The notes below the pieces were generated by a model. It was not told the DNA's origin. It searched no databases and worked only from the letters and a program-made list of their open reading frames with translations. Both the position numbers and the translations under genes were made by a program. From Roseimicrobium sp. ORNL1 (GTDB lineage: Bacteria; Verrucomicrobiota; Verrucomicrobiia; Verrucomicrobiales; Verrucomicrobiaceae): a stretch of DNA of 64,000 bases. Shown here one piece after another: positions 42,327 to 52,528 of this stretch. The stretch covers positions 5,022,001 through 5,086,000 of the forward strand of contig NZ_CP049143.1 of NCBI RefSeq assembly GCF_011044495.1. The letters are read 5' to 3'. The first letter of the stretch is position 1, and the number at the start of each line of letters is the position of its first letter.

Positions 42327-43752
42327 TCAAATCGTCCAGCGCGCCACACCGCTCACCTTGCGCCTGGTGCTGGGCTACATGGTGGTGGCACTGATCACCC
42401 TCTCCTTTGCGGCGGTCTTTCTTCATCAAAGGCTCTACCACAGTTTTGAAGTGGAAGACGCGGAGTTGCTCAATGCCCACGTACAAACGCTGCGGCAGGA
42501 AATGGCAGCTCATCCTGGCAACTTGCACGAAGCCTCCGAGGTCATTCTCTCGACCTCCAGTCATCGCAGCCTGGAGAAGTACTATGGGCAACTGTTGGAT
42601 CGAGAAGGGAAGGTGCTCATCGAAACGCCTGGATTCAGCTCGCTGGCTCCTGATGCCAGTGCCTTTCCACATCCTGTCAATGAGACGGAGACCATCACCC
42701 AGGTAAAGCGCTATCAGCATTCGCGACACGCTGCGCCGGCCTTTCTTGCTTCCGCATGGGTGAAGTCCAGTGAGTCCCAACCTCTGCTGCTGTACCGCAT
42801 CGCGCTCGATGTTACGCACGTGGACCAGTGGATGCTTGAGTTCAGAAATCACCTCATCTGGGTCATCGGGGTGGGAACGGCCCTGTCTGCGGTGCTGGCG
42901 TGGCTGCTGACGCGAAGAGGTTTGAAGCCCCTGCAGGAGATCACGGCAGCGATGCGTCGAGTGGGTTCGGGGCGCCTCAACGAGAGACTCGGGCGCAACC
43001 CCTGGCCACAGGAACTCGCGGACATGGCGGATGAGTTTGACCTGATGCTCAAGCGGCTAAAGAACGCCTTCGAAAAGGTCTCCCAATTTTCTGCAGATGC
43101 CGCTCATGAGTTTCGCACACCGCTGAACAACCTGTTGCTAAGCTCAGGCCAGATTCTGTCCCAGGAGCGCGACATTGACGTCTATCGTCAGGTCATCGCC
43201 TCGAACATTGAAGAATACGAGCGCCTGAAGAGCATGGTGGACAGGCTCCTTTTCATCGCTCGCGCAGACAACGAAGAAGCCATCTTGAACAAGAGCAGCA
43301 TCGATCTTGGCGCTCTTGTTGCGGAAATCCTCGATTTCTACTCGCTGCTCGGGGATGAGAGGCAGATCACACTCAAGGCCGACGGTACAGCAAGGATTGC
43401 AGGGGATATCACCCTGATCCGCCTCGCCATTTCAAATCTTGTATCAAACTCCATACGACACACGTCAGCCGGAGGGCAGGTAGCGGTGAAGATACAAGAC
43501 ATCGGAGATGCCTGCATTGTCGAAGTGGCGGATACAGGTGAAGGCATCGCACCCCAACACCTGCCAAACCTGTTCGACCGGTTTTACCGTGTAGATGCGG
43601 CTCGAAGTGCCCTGACGAATGAGAAGGGCGTCGGGCTTGGCCTCGCGCTGGTGAAATCTGTCATCCAGCTTCACGACGGCGAAATTACCGTAGCGAGTGA
43701 GTTGGGGGCAGGCACTACCATGCGAATCACGCTCCCCAAGAATCCCCGATAG
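42313..43752 (+). CDS. Sensor histidine kinase 2
   Basis: A 479-residue inner-membrane kinase. The GTG at 42313 (V-E-A-G-S-Q-I-V) overlaps the regulator gene by 14 bp and is the best start; the frame stays open upstream inside the regulator. Helix 1 is LRLVLGYMVVALITLSFAAV, a periplasmic domain of about 150 residues follows, and helix 2 is LIWVIGVGTALSAVLAWLLT. HAMP then His265 in FSADAAHEFRTPLNNLLLSS, and ATPase motifs LAISNLVSNSIRHTSAGGQV, VADTGEGIAPQHLP and KGVGLGLALVKSVIQLHDGE. All boxes look intact, unlike kinase 1. It belongs to the heavy-metal/CusS-like group. Confidence 0.9.
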   Translation: MEAGSQIVQRATPLTLRLVLGYMVVALITLSFAAVFLHQRLYHSFEVEDAELLNAHVQTLRQEMAAHPGNLHEASEVILSTSSHRSLEKYYGQLLDREGKVLIETPGFSSLAPDASAFPHPVNETETITQVKRYQHSRHAAPAFLASAWVKSSESQPLLLYRIALDVTHVDQWMLEFRNHLIWVIGVGTALSAVLAWLLTRRGLKPLQEITAAMRRVGSGRLNERLGRNPWPQELADMADEFDLMLKRLKNAFEKVSQFSADAAHEFRTPLNNLLLSSGQILSQERDIDVYRQVIASNIEEYERLKSMVDRLLFIARADNEEAILNKSSIDLGALVAEILDFYSLLGDERQITLKADGTARIAGDITLIRLAISNLVSNSIRHTSAGGQVAVKIQDIGDACIVEVADTGEGIAPQHLPNLFDRFYRVDAARSALTNEKGVGLGLALVKSVIQLHDGEITVASELGAGTTMRITLPKNPR

Positions 43753-43768
43753 ACTCTCCCGGGGAACG

Positions 43769-44170
43769 TCATTCCTCCGCGGCCCTTCCCCTTGCCGGGC
43801 CCTGAGTGAAACTGATGGCACCCGATGGAGACTGCGACGCATTCCGGAACTCTCCGGGCGTCTTCCCTGTTTCCCGTTGAAACGCTCGCACAAACGCACT
43901 TTGGCTCGCATACCCAGTTGCCAGGGCCGCTTCAGCAACAAGCATACCTGCCTCCCTCAGCACAGCACAAGCTCGCGCAATCCTCAAACGACGAACGTAC
44001 GTGGGCATAGTCACTCCGTGGTGTCTATGAAACGCCCTGCCAAGTTGATAAGGGCTGATCCCCAGCGTCCGAGCAAGGTCGGCAAGAGACGGAGGATTGA
44101 GAAACTCGATGTCGAGAATCCGAGCAGCCCCTTCAGCGGCCTCAATTTGTGCTGGGTGTAGGCTAGACAT
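43769..44170 (-). CDS. AraC family regulator consisting of the DNA-binding domain only
   Basis: A 133-residue protein with two AraC helix-turn-helix units and no sensor domain. The first HTH is SLADLARTLGISPYQLGRAF and the second VAEAALATGYASQSAFVRAF followed by QRETGKTPGEFR. It stands between the kinase and efflux operons, divergent from tolC; the TAAC-N6-GTTA site lies between the two starts. It may activate tolC or a siderophore gene. The shortness is comparable to SoxS/MarA (about 107-129 residues). Confidence 0.85.
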   Translation of the reverse strand: MSSLHPAQIEAAEGAARILDIEFLNPPSLADLARTLGISPYQLGRAFHRHHGVTMPTYVRRLRIARACAVLREAGMLVAEAALATGYASQSAFVRAFQRETGKTPGEFRNASQSPSGAISFTQGPARGRAAEE

Positions 44171-44262
44171 TCGCTGGTCCGAGGATTTCGGAAAGAGAGA
44201 GCGTGAGAAAGCGCCTCAAGCATCGCGGAACGTCTCCACCCGCGCAAGGCACTCGGGTTGGT

Positions 44263-44276
44263 TAACAGAAATGTTA
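44263..44276. promoter_or_regulatory. TAAC-N6-GTTA site between AraC gene and tolC
   Basis: TAACAGAAATGTTA, 51 bp upstream of the tolC ATG and 92 bp upstream of the divergent AraC start. It shares ACAGAAATGTTATC with the site at 34669. Confidence 0.6.
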
Positions 44277-44327
44277 TCATCGTGTAAGTAGACACCGCGA
44301 GGGCGGACTGGCACACATGAAGCACGA

Positions 44328-45656
44328 ATGCGCAGTTGCATCTCAACATCAAAGTGCCGCCATGGTTTGCTGGCAGCTATTGTTCTCACATTGAGCGCGT
44401 GTGCTTCCCCCCACGACCGTGAACCACGCGAATCAGTCGCAACGCGAGGCAAGGGCTGGATGGCGACGAATCGTCCACAGGCAGGCGCATTCTCCTGGCC
44501 TTCCGGATTGAGTGCTGGCAGCACCCTTTCCGTGGACCAAGCCGTGGGCGTCAGCCTTTGGAACAATCCGGACTTCCAGTCTGCACTCGCAGACTTGGGT
44601 ATCAGCAAAGCCGAGGTCATCCGTGCCGGTCAGTTGCCGAATCCGACCCTGTCACTACTGCTCCCCAACAATCCACAGGCTGCGGAGCTTGCGGCCAATC
44701 TTCCCCTGGAGATGCTGTGGCTTCGCCCCAAGCGCGTGCGTGCGGCGAAGCTGGATGCCGAAGCAGTGGCGCAACGACTCATGCAGGGCGGCATCGACCT
44801 TGCGCGCGATGTGAAGCTTGCTTGTGCAGCTGTCGAGCTGGCGAGAGAAAAGCATCAACGAGCCAAGGAGAGCGCCAACATCTTCGGTGAGATCGCGAAA
44901 GTCGCGGAGTCGCGCTTCAAGGCAGGTGACACGGGAGAATTGGAAGTATCCCAATCGCGTGCCGAAGCCTTGGTGGTGGAACAAGACGCTCTGCGTCTGC
45001 AATACGAAGAGAGGCTCGCCATGGAGAAGCTCCGTGCCTTGCTCGGTCTGGCTGGCAGTGACGACAGCTTCGCCCTCGCGCGGCTACCTTCCCCGCGGAT
45101 GTCAGCTCCGGCTTCCGCCAAACGATTGACCGCTGATGCGATGGAGGCGCGCCCTGACGTGAAGGCCGCGCAACTCACTGCACAGGCCGCAGCGGAGAAA
45201 GCGAAACTGGCGCCAGCTGAAATGTTCGCCCTGGGCATTGGAAGCAAGACCACGGAAGGCCAGGGAACGCAGGGTTCCTTCGATGTCGCACTGCCCATCC
45301 TTAATCAGAACCAGGCTGGCAGGGCGGCAGCAAATGCACAGCTCAACAAAGCAGTGCGACAACTCAATGCCGCGCGAGAACGCGTCGCTGCCGAGGTGAG
45401 GCAGGCAAGGATACAAGTGGAGGCTGCACGAAGTGTGGCTGCAGGATGGACGCGTGTGCTTCCGGAACTGGAGACTTCCTTAACCCGCTCAAGGCGTCTG
45501 GTGGAACTGGGAGACACACCCCAACTCGTCACGCTGGATGCTGCCCGCCGCCTGGCGGACGCGCGATCCAAAGCCGCTGAGAGCGACGCGAGACTGCGGG
45601 AAGCATGGGCTGAACTGGAACGCGCCACAGGGAATACTCGACTGCCGAAACCATGA
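44328..45656 (+). CDS. TolC family outer-membrane efflux lipoprotein
   Basis: A 442-residue outer-membrane channel of a tripartite efflux pump. The N-terminus carries a lipoprotein signal ending LTLSACASP (lipobox Cys). The body has long helices with typical TolC/CusC spacing: VDQAVGVSLWNNPDFQSALA, VIRAGQLPNPTLSLLLPNNP and ESRFKAGDTGELEVSQSRAE. The second internal repeat is seen in MFALGIGSKTTEGQGTQGSF onward. It overlaps the adaptor gene by 4 bp. Confidence 0.88.
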   Translation: MRSCISTSKCRHGLLAAIVLTLSACASPHDREPRESVATRGKGWMATNRPQAGAFSWPSGLSAGSTLSVDQAVGVSLWNNPDFQSALADLGISKAEVIRAGQLPNPTLSLLLPNNPQAAELAANLPLEMLWLRPKRVRAAKLDAEAVAQRLMQGGIDLARDVKLACAAVELAREKHQRAKESANIFGEIAKVAESRFKAGDTGELEVSQSRAEALVVEQDALRLQYEERLAMEKLRALLGLAGSDDSFALARLPSPRMSAPASAKRLTADAMEARPDVKAAQLTAQAAAEKAKLAPAEMFALGIGSKTTEGQGTQGSFDVALPILNQNQAGRAAANAQLNKAVRQLNAARERVAAEVRQARIQVEAARSVAAGWTRVLPELETSLTRSRRLVELGDTPQLVTLDAARRLADARSKAAESDARLREAWAELERATGNTRLPKP

Positions 45657-46639
45657 GACTCGTCACCACCATCCTTTGCCTGATAGCCTCTGGCGCGCTG
45701 GCCGCAGATCCTGCGAATCCCCCGTCTCAAGTCACGCATGCTGTGCTGGAGTCGGAACTTCCAACGCTCAAGATCACCGCTCAGGCAGAGCAACGCTTGG
45801 GCATCGAAGTGGCGGAGATCACCACGCAAACCGTTCCTGAGAGCAGGCTCTTCGGAGGTGAGGTGATGCTGTCTCTCGCTGAGACCAAGGACTCCATCGC
45901 GCCAACGCCCCCACAGTCCCCGGAGGAACTCCGGCGTCTCGCGGAGCAGCAGGTAACAGCTGATGGCACGGTGAAGGCCGCGCAGGTGCAGCTCAACGCC
46001 GCGCGCACCGTGCTGGAGCGCACCTCACAACTCGCCAAAGAACGAGCAGGTAGTGAGCGCGCACTGGACGATGCTACTGCCGCTGTGGCCCTGGCTGAGG
46101 CGAGTCTGAGTACCGCCCAGAACCAGCGAAAGCTCTTGGGCCTTTCTGTCGACCAGGCACTGCAGTCAAAGCTCCGCCTGGTCCGCGTGACCGTTTCTGC
46201 CCTTGAGCTGGCCTCTCTGGATTCCTCTGTGAATGCATCCGCCACTCCCATCCGCACCGCGGGCGCCAGAGTCATGACACTGCTCCCCGCCATCATGCCT
46301 CCATCCACCAACACCCTCGGAGGCACGGTGGACATTTTCTATACTCTCGAAGACAAGGAACCGCCTACGGTAGGTCAGCGAGTGCTCGTGCAGATTCCAG
46401 TCCGGAATGGGACAGTGAAGGCACTCACCATCCCATGGAGCGCGGTGTTGTATGACGCTAACGGTGGAGCCTGGGTCTATGAGCGCACCGCACCTCTGAC
46501 GTATGTGCGACGGCGCGTTTCCCTCCGCCGGGTCATCGGAGCCAACGTGCTGTTGGACGCTGGCGCGTCGCAAGGAGCCAAAGTAGTGAAGGTCGGCGCA
46601 GCAGAGCTGTTCGGCGCAGAGTTCGGGATTGGAAAATAA
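45653..46639 (+). CDS. RND efflux periplasmic adaptor (membrane fusion protein)
   Basis: A 328-residue exported adaptor linking the inner-membrane pump to TolC. A signal peptide (LVTTILCLIASGALAADP) is followed by a short leading domain and a coiled-coil hairpin (VKAAQVQLNAARTVLERTSQ, then RALDDATAAVALAEASLSTA), and a barrel with VDIFYTLEDKEPPTVGQRVL and LTIPWSAVLYDANGGAWVYE. It lacks a canonical full lipoyl domain and is shorter than CusB (about 400). It starts inside the tolC stop (ATGA). Confidence 0.82.
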   Translation: MRLVTTILCLIASGALAADPANPPSQVTHAVLESELPTLKITAQAEQRLGIEVAEITTQTVPESRLFGGEVMLSLAETKDSIAPTPPQSPEELRRLAEQQVTADGTVKAAQVQLNAARTVLERTSQLAKERAGSERALDDATAAVALAEASLSTAQNQRKLLGLSVDQALQSKLRLVRVTVSALELASLDSSVNASATPIRTAGARVMTLLPAIMPPSTNTLGGTVDIFYTLEDKEPPTVGQRVLVQIPVRNGTVKALTIPWSAVLYDANGGAWVYERTAPLTYVRRRVSLRRVIGANVLLDAGASQGAKVVKVGAAELFGAEFGIGK

Positions 46640-46657
46640 GGAGGACACACCGCGCCC

Positions 46658-49600
46658 ATGCTCAATGCCCTCGTCTCCGCCTCGTTACGATTTCGTGTGC
46701 TCGTGCTTCTCGGCGCGACGCTGCTTCTCGTGTTCGGCCTGCAGTCCGTCCGTCACGCGCCACTGGACGTGTTCCCGGAATTCGCCCCACCTCTCGCAGA
46801 AGTGCAGACGGAAGCACCGGGCCTTTCCACAGAGGAGGTAGATGCTCTCGTCACCGTGCCTTTGGAGAACGCCTTGAACGGTCTCCCCTGGCTGAAGACG
46901 GTACGCTCCAAGTCGGTGCTGGGCCTCTCATCCATCGTCCTCATCTTCACGGACGGCACGGACGTCCTGCGAGCCCGGCAGATGATCACTGAGCGCCTTG
47001 GTCAGGTGCAGAGCCGCTTGCCAGCGGCGATGCGACCACCCGTGCTGCTTTCGCCACATTCGTCGCTGAGCCGCGTGATGAAGATTGGCCTCACCTCGCC
47101 CAAGCTCTCCCAGCAAGACCTCAGCGAGCTTGCCTTGTGGACCATCCGCCCACGACTCATGGCGGTACCCGGCGTGGCCAACGTGGCCATCTGGGGACAG
47201 CGTGACAAACAATACCAGGTGCACGTCGATCCCGAGAAGCTTCGAGCCTTGGGTGTCACCCTGGACGCGGTGATGAAAGCGGCGGGCGATGCGGCCACCG
47301 TGGCACCCGGGGGATTCCTCGACACGCCCAACCAGCGCCTCGCCATTCGCGACTCGGGCGGCATCCAGCACATCGACGACCTGGCAAACACGCTTCTGGA
47401 ATCACGCAATGGCGCCCCCATTCGACTGCGAGACGTGGCAGAAGTTCGCATCGGCCATCCGCCAGCAATTGGTGACGCCATTATCAATGACGTGCCGGGT
47501 CTGCTCCTCATCGTGGAGAAGCAGCCTTGGGGAAACACACTCGACGTGACCCGGGGCGTGGAACAAGCGCTGGAGACTTTGAAACCTGGCCTGCCAGATG
47601 TGGCCATCGACAGCCGCATCTTCCGTCCCGCAACCTTCATCGAGACTTCGTTGGATAATCTCAGTCATGCCCTGTGGTTGGGATGCGGCTTTGTGGTTCT
47701 CGTCCTCCTGGTCTTCCTCTTTGATCTCCGCACTGCCTTCATCAGTCTAACGGCCATTCCCCTCTCCCTGCTCGCTGCGGTGCTGGTGCTGCGCGCCTTT
47801 GGAGAAACGCTGAACACCATGGTCATCGCAGGCCTGGTGATCGCGCTTGGCGAAGTGGTGGATGATGCCATCATCGATGTGGAGAACATCCATCGACGAT
47901 TGCGACTGAATGCGCAGTTGGACCGCCCTCGCTCGCTCTTCACCGTGGTATTGCGCGCGTCCTTGGAAGTCCGTAGTGCCGTGGTGTACGCAAGCCTCAT
48001 CGTGGTGCTGGTGATGCTCCCCGTCTTCTTCCTGGATGGGCTTGCGGGCAGCTTCTTCCGTCCCCTCGCGCTGGCGTATGTCTTGAGCATCCTTGCTTCA
48101 CTGGTCGTGGCTCTCACCGTCACTCCTGCACTCAGCTTCATGATGCTGGGCAAACATTCCAAGAAGCCCCGGGAGAACCCGCTGCTGCGTGGCTTGCAGG
48201 GGTTGTATGGCAGCATCCTGCCCTTCTTCATGGCCAGGCCGCGCTTCTGGTTCGCCGCCGTACTCGCAGCCATTGTCGGCGCTGGATTCATGGCTACCAA
48301 GCTGGGGGAGGAATTCCTGCCAAACTTCCGGGAGCGGGACTTCCTCATGCACTGGGTGGAGAAGCCTGCGACCTCACTGGAAGCCATGACACGCATCACG
48401 GTGCAGGCCAGCCGTGAGTTGCGTTCGGTGCCCGGTGTAAACAACTTCGGCTCCCACATCGCCCGCGCGGAACTCGGGGATGAAGTCGTGGGTCCCAATT
48501 TCACGGAGCTGTGGATCTCGCTCGACCCGAGCGCAGACTACGACACTTCACTGCACAAGATTCAGGGCATCGTGGATGGATATCCTGGCCTCTACCGTGA
48601 TGTGCAAACCTACCTCCGCGAGCGTGTGAAGGAGGTGCTCACAGGAGCGAGCGCCAGCATCGTCGTTCGACTGTATGGTCCCGACCTCGAAGTGCTCCGT
48701 TCCAAGGCTGGCGAAGTGTTTGATGCCATTCGGAAAATCGATGGTGTCGCCACGCTGAAGATTGAACCTCAGAGCCTCGTCCCTCAGGTGCGCGTGAAGG
48801 TACGTCCTGAAATCGCATCGGCATTCGGTGTGACGGCAGGTCAGGTGCGAAAGGCGATGTCGGTCTTCGTAAAAGGCCAGAAGGTGGGTGAGGTCTTCAC
48901 CGATCAAAAAGTGCACGAGGTCACCGTCTGGGGCGCACCGGAGGTTCGTGCGGACATCTCTGCCATTAATGCCCTCTTGATCGACACCACCTCAGGAGGT
49001 CATGTCCGTCTCGGTGACGTGGCCGAAGTCACCGTGGTACCCACGCCGAATGAAATCAAACGTGAGTCTGCGTCCCGTCGATTGGATGTCACGTGCAATG
49101 CCAGCGGCCGCGACCTTGGTGCCGTGGCACGTGAGGTGCAGGAGAAGGTGTCCAAGTTATCCTTCCCTGCTGGATACCATCCGGAGTTCTTGGGAGAGGA
49201 TGCAGCGCGACGCGAATCCAAGCAGCGCATTCTGTGGCTCAGCATCGCTTCGCTGGTGGGCGTGCTCGCGTTGCTTCAAGCAGACTTCCAATCGGGCAGG
49301 CTCACGATGCTGCTGGCGCTGACCCTGCCGTTTGCGCTCATTGGTGGCGTGCTGGCTGTCTGGTGGACCGGTGGCATTCTTTCGCTCGGCTCCCTCGTGG
49401 GGTTTGTCACGGTGCTCGGAATCGCCGCACGCAATGGCATCATGTTGCTGAGCCACTATCAGCATCTCATGGAGAAGGAAGGCATGGCCTTTGGCCCGGA
49501 GCTCATCATCAGAGGTGCCCGCGAACGCCTCTCCCCCATCTTGATGACAGCGGCCTGCGCGGGACTCGCATTGGTACCCCTGGCTTGGAAAGGAAATGTG

Positions 49601-49738
49601 CCGGGCCATGAGATTGAGCACCCCATGGCGGTGGTGATTCTCGGTGGGCTCGTTACATCGACACTGCTTAATCTGCTGCTGCTACCCGCGCTCTTTGGGT
49701 GGTTGGGGCGCAAGTCAGCAGCTGAAGCAAGCGGCTGA
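46658..49738 (+). CDS. RND efflux transporter permease (HME/CusA-CzcA type)
   Basis: A 1026-residue inner-membrane pump with two halves, each with about six membrane helices and a large periplasmic loop. The first half begins [20 protein letters not shown] and has [20 protein letters not shown]. Helix 4 carries [20 protein letters not shown], equivalent to the charged proton-relay motif of heavy-metal RND pumps. The second half shows [20 protein letters not shown] and [20 protein letters not shown]. Length compares with CusA (1047). The substrate may be copper/silver, another metal or an organic compound; CusA methionine triplets are not obvious. It is the third gene of the operon, 19 bp after the adaptor. 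Confidence 0.9.
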   Translation: MLNALVSASLRFRVLVLLGATLLLVFGLQSVRHAPLDVFPEFAPPLAEVQTEAPGLSTEEVDALVTVPLENALNGLPWLKTVRSKSVLGLSSIVLIFTDGTDVLRARQMITERLGQVQSRLPAAMRPPVLLSPHSSLSRVMKIGLTSPKLSQQDLSELALWTIRPRLMAVPGVANVAIWGQRDKQYQVHVDPEKLRALGVTLDAVMKAAGDAATVAPGGFLDTPNQRLAIRDSGGIQHIDDLANTLLESRNGAPIRLRDVAEVRIGHPPAIGDAIINDVPGLLLIVEKQPWGNTLDVTRGVEQALETLKPGLPDVAIDSRIFRPATFIETSLDNLSHALWLGCGFVVLVLLVFLFDLRTAFISLTAIPLSLLAAVLVLRAFGETLNTMVIAGLVIALGEVVDDAIIDVENIHRRLRLNAQLDRPRSLFTVVLRASLEVRSAVVYASLIVVLVMLPVFFLDGLAGSFFRPLALAYVLSILASLVVALTVTPALSFMMLGKHSKKPRENPLLRGLQGLYGSILPFFMARPRFWFAAVLAAIVGAGFMATKLGEEFLPNFRERDFLMHWVEKPATSLEAMTRITVQASRELRSVPGVNNFGSHIARAELGDEVVGPNFTELWISLDPSADYDTSLHKIQGIVDGYPGLYRDVQTYLRERVKEVLTGASASIVVRLYGPDLEVLRSKAGEVFDAIRKIDGVATLKIEPQSLVPQVRVKVRPEIASAFGVTAGQVRKAMSVFVKGQKVGEVFTDQKVHEVTVWGAPEVRADISAINALLIDTTSGGHVRLGDVAEVTVVPTPNEIKRESASRRLDVTCNASGRDLGAVAREVQEKVSKLSFPAGYHPEFLGEDAARRESKQRILWLSIASLVGVLALLQADFQSGRLTMLLALTLPFALIGGVLAVWWTGGILSLGSLVGFVTVLGIAARNGIMLLSHYQHLMEKEGMAFGPELIIRGARERLSPILMTAACAGLALVPLAWKGNVPGHEIEHPMAVVILGGLVTSTLLNLLLLPALFGWLGRKSAAEASG

Positions 49739-49791
49739 TGCTATCAGCAGTTGAAAAAAGGTCATTGCGCAGGGAGCGAGGGACTGGGCAA

Positions 49792-49952
49792 AGGAGCGTG
49801 GACACTCTTGTCCGCCGTTCTGTTACGCAGCAATGTCTCTCATGCGGAAGCTGCTGGTGACGCGTCAGGTGCAGCTGGTGGCATGTGACCTCGCCTGCCA
49901 GATGAAAGAGGTTCGTGAGTCAGGGATGGCGGACAAGAGTGTCCACGCTCCT
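49792..49952. repeat. 161-bp dispersed inverted-repeat element, copy 2
   Basis: Starts AGGAGCGTGGACACTCTTGT then CCGCCGTTCTGT, ends GGCGGACAAGAGTGTCCACG then CTCCT. It matches copy 1 at 1644-1805 at both ends and in the central GCAGCTGGTGGCA core. It sits in the 399-bp gap between the efflux operon and the TonB receptor terminator. Nothing else is supported in 49739-50060. Confidence 0.75.
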
Positions 49953-50060
49953 TTGAATACCCCGGTGCTTCACCTTTGGGATAGCGTGGCCTCACACGCC
50001 TCGCATCGAGGACGCGTTTCCAACTTTTCTCGGTATGACTCCCCAGTCATACCGAGCCCG

Positions 50061-50100
50061 AAAACAAACAATCCAAGCCCCACTGCAGAGCCTGGATTGT
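50061..50100 (-). terminator. Terminator of the second TonB receptor gene
   Basis: On the minus strand ACAATCCA / TGGATTGT plus wobble-containing pairs give a 14-bp stem at 50068-50100, followed by TTGTTTTC. It lies 37 bp after the stop codon. Confidence 0.7.
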
Positions 50101-50137
50101 GGACTAAGTTGGGATACTGTTCGCCAGCTCCGCCAGC

Positions 50138-52369
50138 TTAGAACTTGTAGGTCACACCAACGCGGAACGCCACGGGCGAGCCCGGAGTGATGTTGTTGTT
50201 GTTGTGCGCGGTGGCGTAGTACTCTTCGCCGAAGATGTTCTCGACGTTGAGCTGGGCGCTCAGATTCTCGTTGAAGCGGTAGAACAGCGCCGCATCGAAG
50301 CGCACGAAGCTGGGCAGAGTGACATGGTTGTCAGCCGCAGCGTAGATCTCGTCGCGATAGATGGCGCCGAAGCCGACGCCCCAATGTTCATCGAAGTCAT
50401 AGCGATTCCACAGGGAGAACGAATTCTTCGGCAACTGCGCGATGGGAGTACCAGCAGGGATGGCCCCATTGGCACTCTGGGTTTCACCGTCCTGGTAGGC
50501 ATAGCCCAGGGCAATGCTCCAGTTGTCAGTGATCTGGCCGGAAGCACCAAACTCAATGCCTCTCACGCGCTGACCATCCATCAGGATGAGCTTGCTGGAG
50601 TCATTCGGATCCGCAATCGCCTGGTTGGAACGATCCAGCTGATAAGCCGCCAGGGTAAATGCCAGACGCTCGGTCGCATCCCACTTCACACCAGCCTCGA
50701 AGTTCTCGAACTCTTCCGGCTCAAGCGCGGAATTCGTGACTGAGAGCGAGGCGAGCTGTTCACCAGCACGCGGCACGTAGGCAAGCGTGTAGCTGCCATA
50801 GATGGCCAGATTCTCGACCGGCTTGTACACCAGGCCCACACGGGGAGACAGGAGGTCATCCGTGGAGTTGATGTTTTCGCCATTGCGATTGTTGTGGAAG
50901 TCGATCTCCAGCAGGTCGAGGCGCAGACCAGCGATCAACTGAAGCTTCGGCAGGAGCTGCACCTGATCCTGCAGGTAGAAGGCAACCCCGGTGGCCACGC
51001 TGTTGTTGTTGGCATCGCTTGCGCTCTGGCGGAAGAAGAGCGGCCCCGTGTAGTGCGGATGAGCGGCTGAAACGCTGCCAAGCCCAGTATCATGGGAAGA
51101 GCTGCTGTAGCCTGTCTCACGCAGGTTGTCGGTCTCCTGACGGCTGACTTCGATGCCGGCAAGCATCTTATGCTCCACGGAACCCGTTTTGAAGTCGAAG
51201 ACCAAATCCGTCTGGTTGATGAAGTTCTGGCGCTCGGTGGCGTTGTTGTACGCACCGATGGCAACCGTGCCTGCGCTGGTCACTGCGCCACTGGCATAGA
51301 CGTTCTGGTAGAACTTGTCATACCACGCGACGCGGGTCGCATTGCGAAGCGTTGCACCGTTGGCGAACTTGTGGTCGATCACCGCGTTGATGGCGAACAC
51401 ATCCACTTCCGTAGGGCTGCGATCCGCATCACCGAAGAAGGTGGATTCATCCGTGTCGAACGGCTTTCCGTTGAAGGAAGGAATGCCACGGTCGGCAGTG
51501 CGCTCGTCGTGGAAGTATTCGAAGCCGAGGCGCAGGGTGGTGTCATCGGACAGGGCCACGCCGAAGGTGGGATTCACGCCGATGCGCTGGTTGGAGACGC
51601 CGTCGCGATAGGAGTTAGAATCTTCAAAGACGCCGGTCAGGCGGGCGGCAGCGGCAGCGGACAGCGACTGATTGAGGTCAATCGTGGTGCGGTACTGCTC
51701 CAACGAGCCAACGAGGGCCGAAATCTCGTAGAAGGACGAATCCTCTTGGACGACCACCTGCTTGGCGGACTTCCCATCGCCCACCTGCTTGGTAGACGTT
51801 CCTCCGATGACGGCTTGCTTGGTCACGCGGTTGAGCACACCGCCGGGGCCGCCACGGCCGAAGATCATGCCGCTGGGTCCTTTGAGAACTTCAACACGGT
51901 CGATGTTGTAGAAGTCGCGGTAGTACTGCGCGTCATCGCGAAGGCCGTCGATGAAGTAGTCACCGGTGGAGCTGTTGCCGCGGAAGACCACCGTATCGCG
52001 GTTGCCTTCACCTTGGGCCGTGCCCACGCCGGGCACATAACGTACGGCGTCGCCGATGCTGTTGACCGCGGTGTCGCTGAGGAATTCGCCCGTGAGCACC
52101 GTCACCGATTGAGGGGTGTCGATGAGTGGCGTGTCGGTCTTGGTGGCAGTGGTGGCACGCTCGGCCGCATAGGTCGGCTTGGCTTCCACCACGACGGGAG
52201 GCAGCGTAGTGGCGGCAGCAGAAGGAGCAGCAGGTGTTTGGGAGTGAACCTGCGCAGTCGTCGCAGTGAGCCCGAGCAGGCCAATTGCCAGGGATCTCGA
52301 GGGGAAGGTGCTGCGCTTACGGCGCGTGGGGAGGGAGTTTCGTGTTGGTTGGTGCCAATGAGTTAGCAT
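50138..52369 (-). CDS. TonB-dependent siderophore receptor (no STN domain)
   Basis: A 743-residue outer-membrane receptor. A basic leader and signal (LAIGLLGLTATTAQVHSQTP) is followed by the plug domain: DTPLIDTPQSVTVLTGEFLS, INSIGDAVRYVPGVG-like text (VNSIGDAVRYVPGVGTAQGE), RGNSSTGDYFIDGLRDDAQY and RVEVLKGPSGMIFGRGGPGG. The 22-strand barrel ends in the canonical aromatic residue (GVTYKF). It resembles Fiu/FhuA-like catecholate or hydroxamate receptors. The upstream gap contains a CTGTCA-N5-CTGTTA repeat, so its regulation may differ from the FecI-type genes. Confidence 0.9.
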   Translation of the reverse strand: MLTHWHQPTRNSLPTRRKRSTFPSRSLAIGLLGLTATTAQVHSQTPAAPSAAATTLPPVVVEAKPTYAAERATTATKTDTPLIDTPQSVTVLTGEFLSDTAVNSIGDAVRYVPGVGTAQGEGNRDTVVFRGNSSTGDYFIDGLRDDAQYYRDFYNIDRVEVLKGPSGMIFGRGGPGGVLNRVTKQAVIGGTSTKQVGDGKSAKQVVVQEDSSFYEISALVGSLEQYRTTIDLNQSLSAAAAARLTGVFEDSNSYRDGVSNQRIGVNPTFGVALSDDTTLRLGFEYFHDERTADRGIPSFNGKPFDTDESTFFGDADRSPTEVDVFAINAVIDHKFANGATLRNATRVAWYDKFYQNVYASGAVTSAGTVAIGAYNNATERQNFINQTDLVFDFKTGSVEHKMLAGIEVSRQETDNLRETGYSSSSHDTGLGSVSAAHPHYTGPLFFRQSASDANNNSVATGVAFYLQDQVQLLPKLQLIAGLRLDLLEIDFHNNRNGENINSTDDLLSPRVGLVYKPVENLAIYGSYTLAYVPRAGEQLASLSVTNSALEPEEFENFEAGVKWDATERLAFTLAAYQLDRSNQAIADPNDSSKLILMDGQRVRGIEFGASGQITDNWSIALGYAYQDGETQSANGAIPAGTPIAQLPKNSFSLWNRYDFDEHWGVGFGAIYRDEIYAAADNHVTLPSFVRFDAALFYRFNENLSAQLNVENIFGEEYYATAHNNNNITPGSPVAFRVGVTYKF

Positions 52370-52442
52370 AGGCCTCGACCTATGTGCGATTGGGTCTCAA
52401 CAATCAAAATGATACCGTGTCGCAGTAGCATTTGTTACCTAG

Positions 52443-52459
52443 CTGTCAGATTGCTGTTA
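52443..52459. promoter_or_regulatory. CTGTCA-N5-CTGTTA direct repeat upstream of the TonB receptor
   Basis: CTGTCA at 52443-52448 and CTGTTA at 52454-52459, start-to-start 11 bp, close to the PhoB box consensus (CTGTCA-N5-CTGTCA) and with the same period as the repeat at 41532. It lies 74 bp upstream of the receptor start codon. Confidence 0.45.
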
Positions 52460-52528
52460 GGTTAGTGATCCCTTATTGCGCATCTGGCGTGCAAAATCAC
52501 CTCACGAACAACGACTTTACCGTCTCAC

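Noticed and set aside
51092-52366. Plus-strand open frame of 424 codons opposite the TonB receptor
   Set aside because: Shadow of the receptor gene in GC-rich DNA; no recognisable domain.
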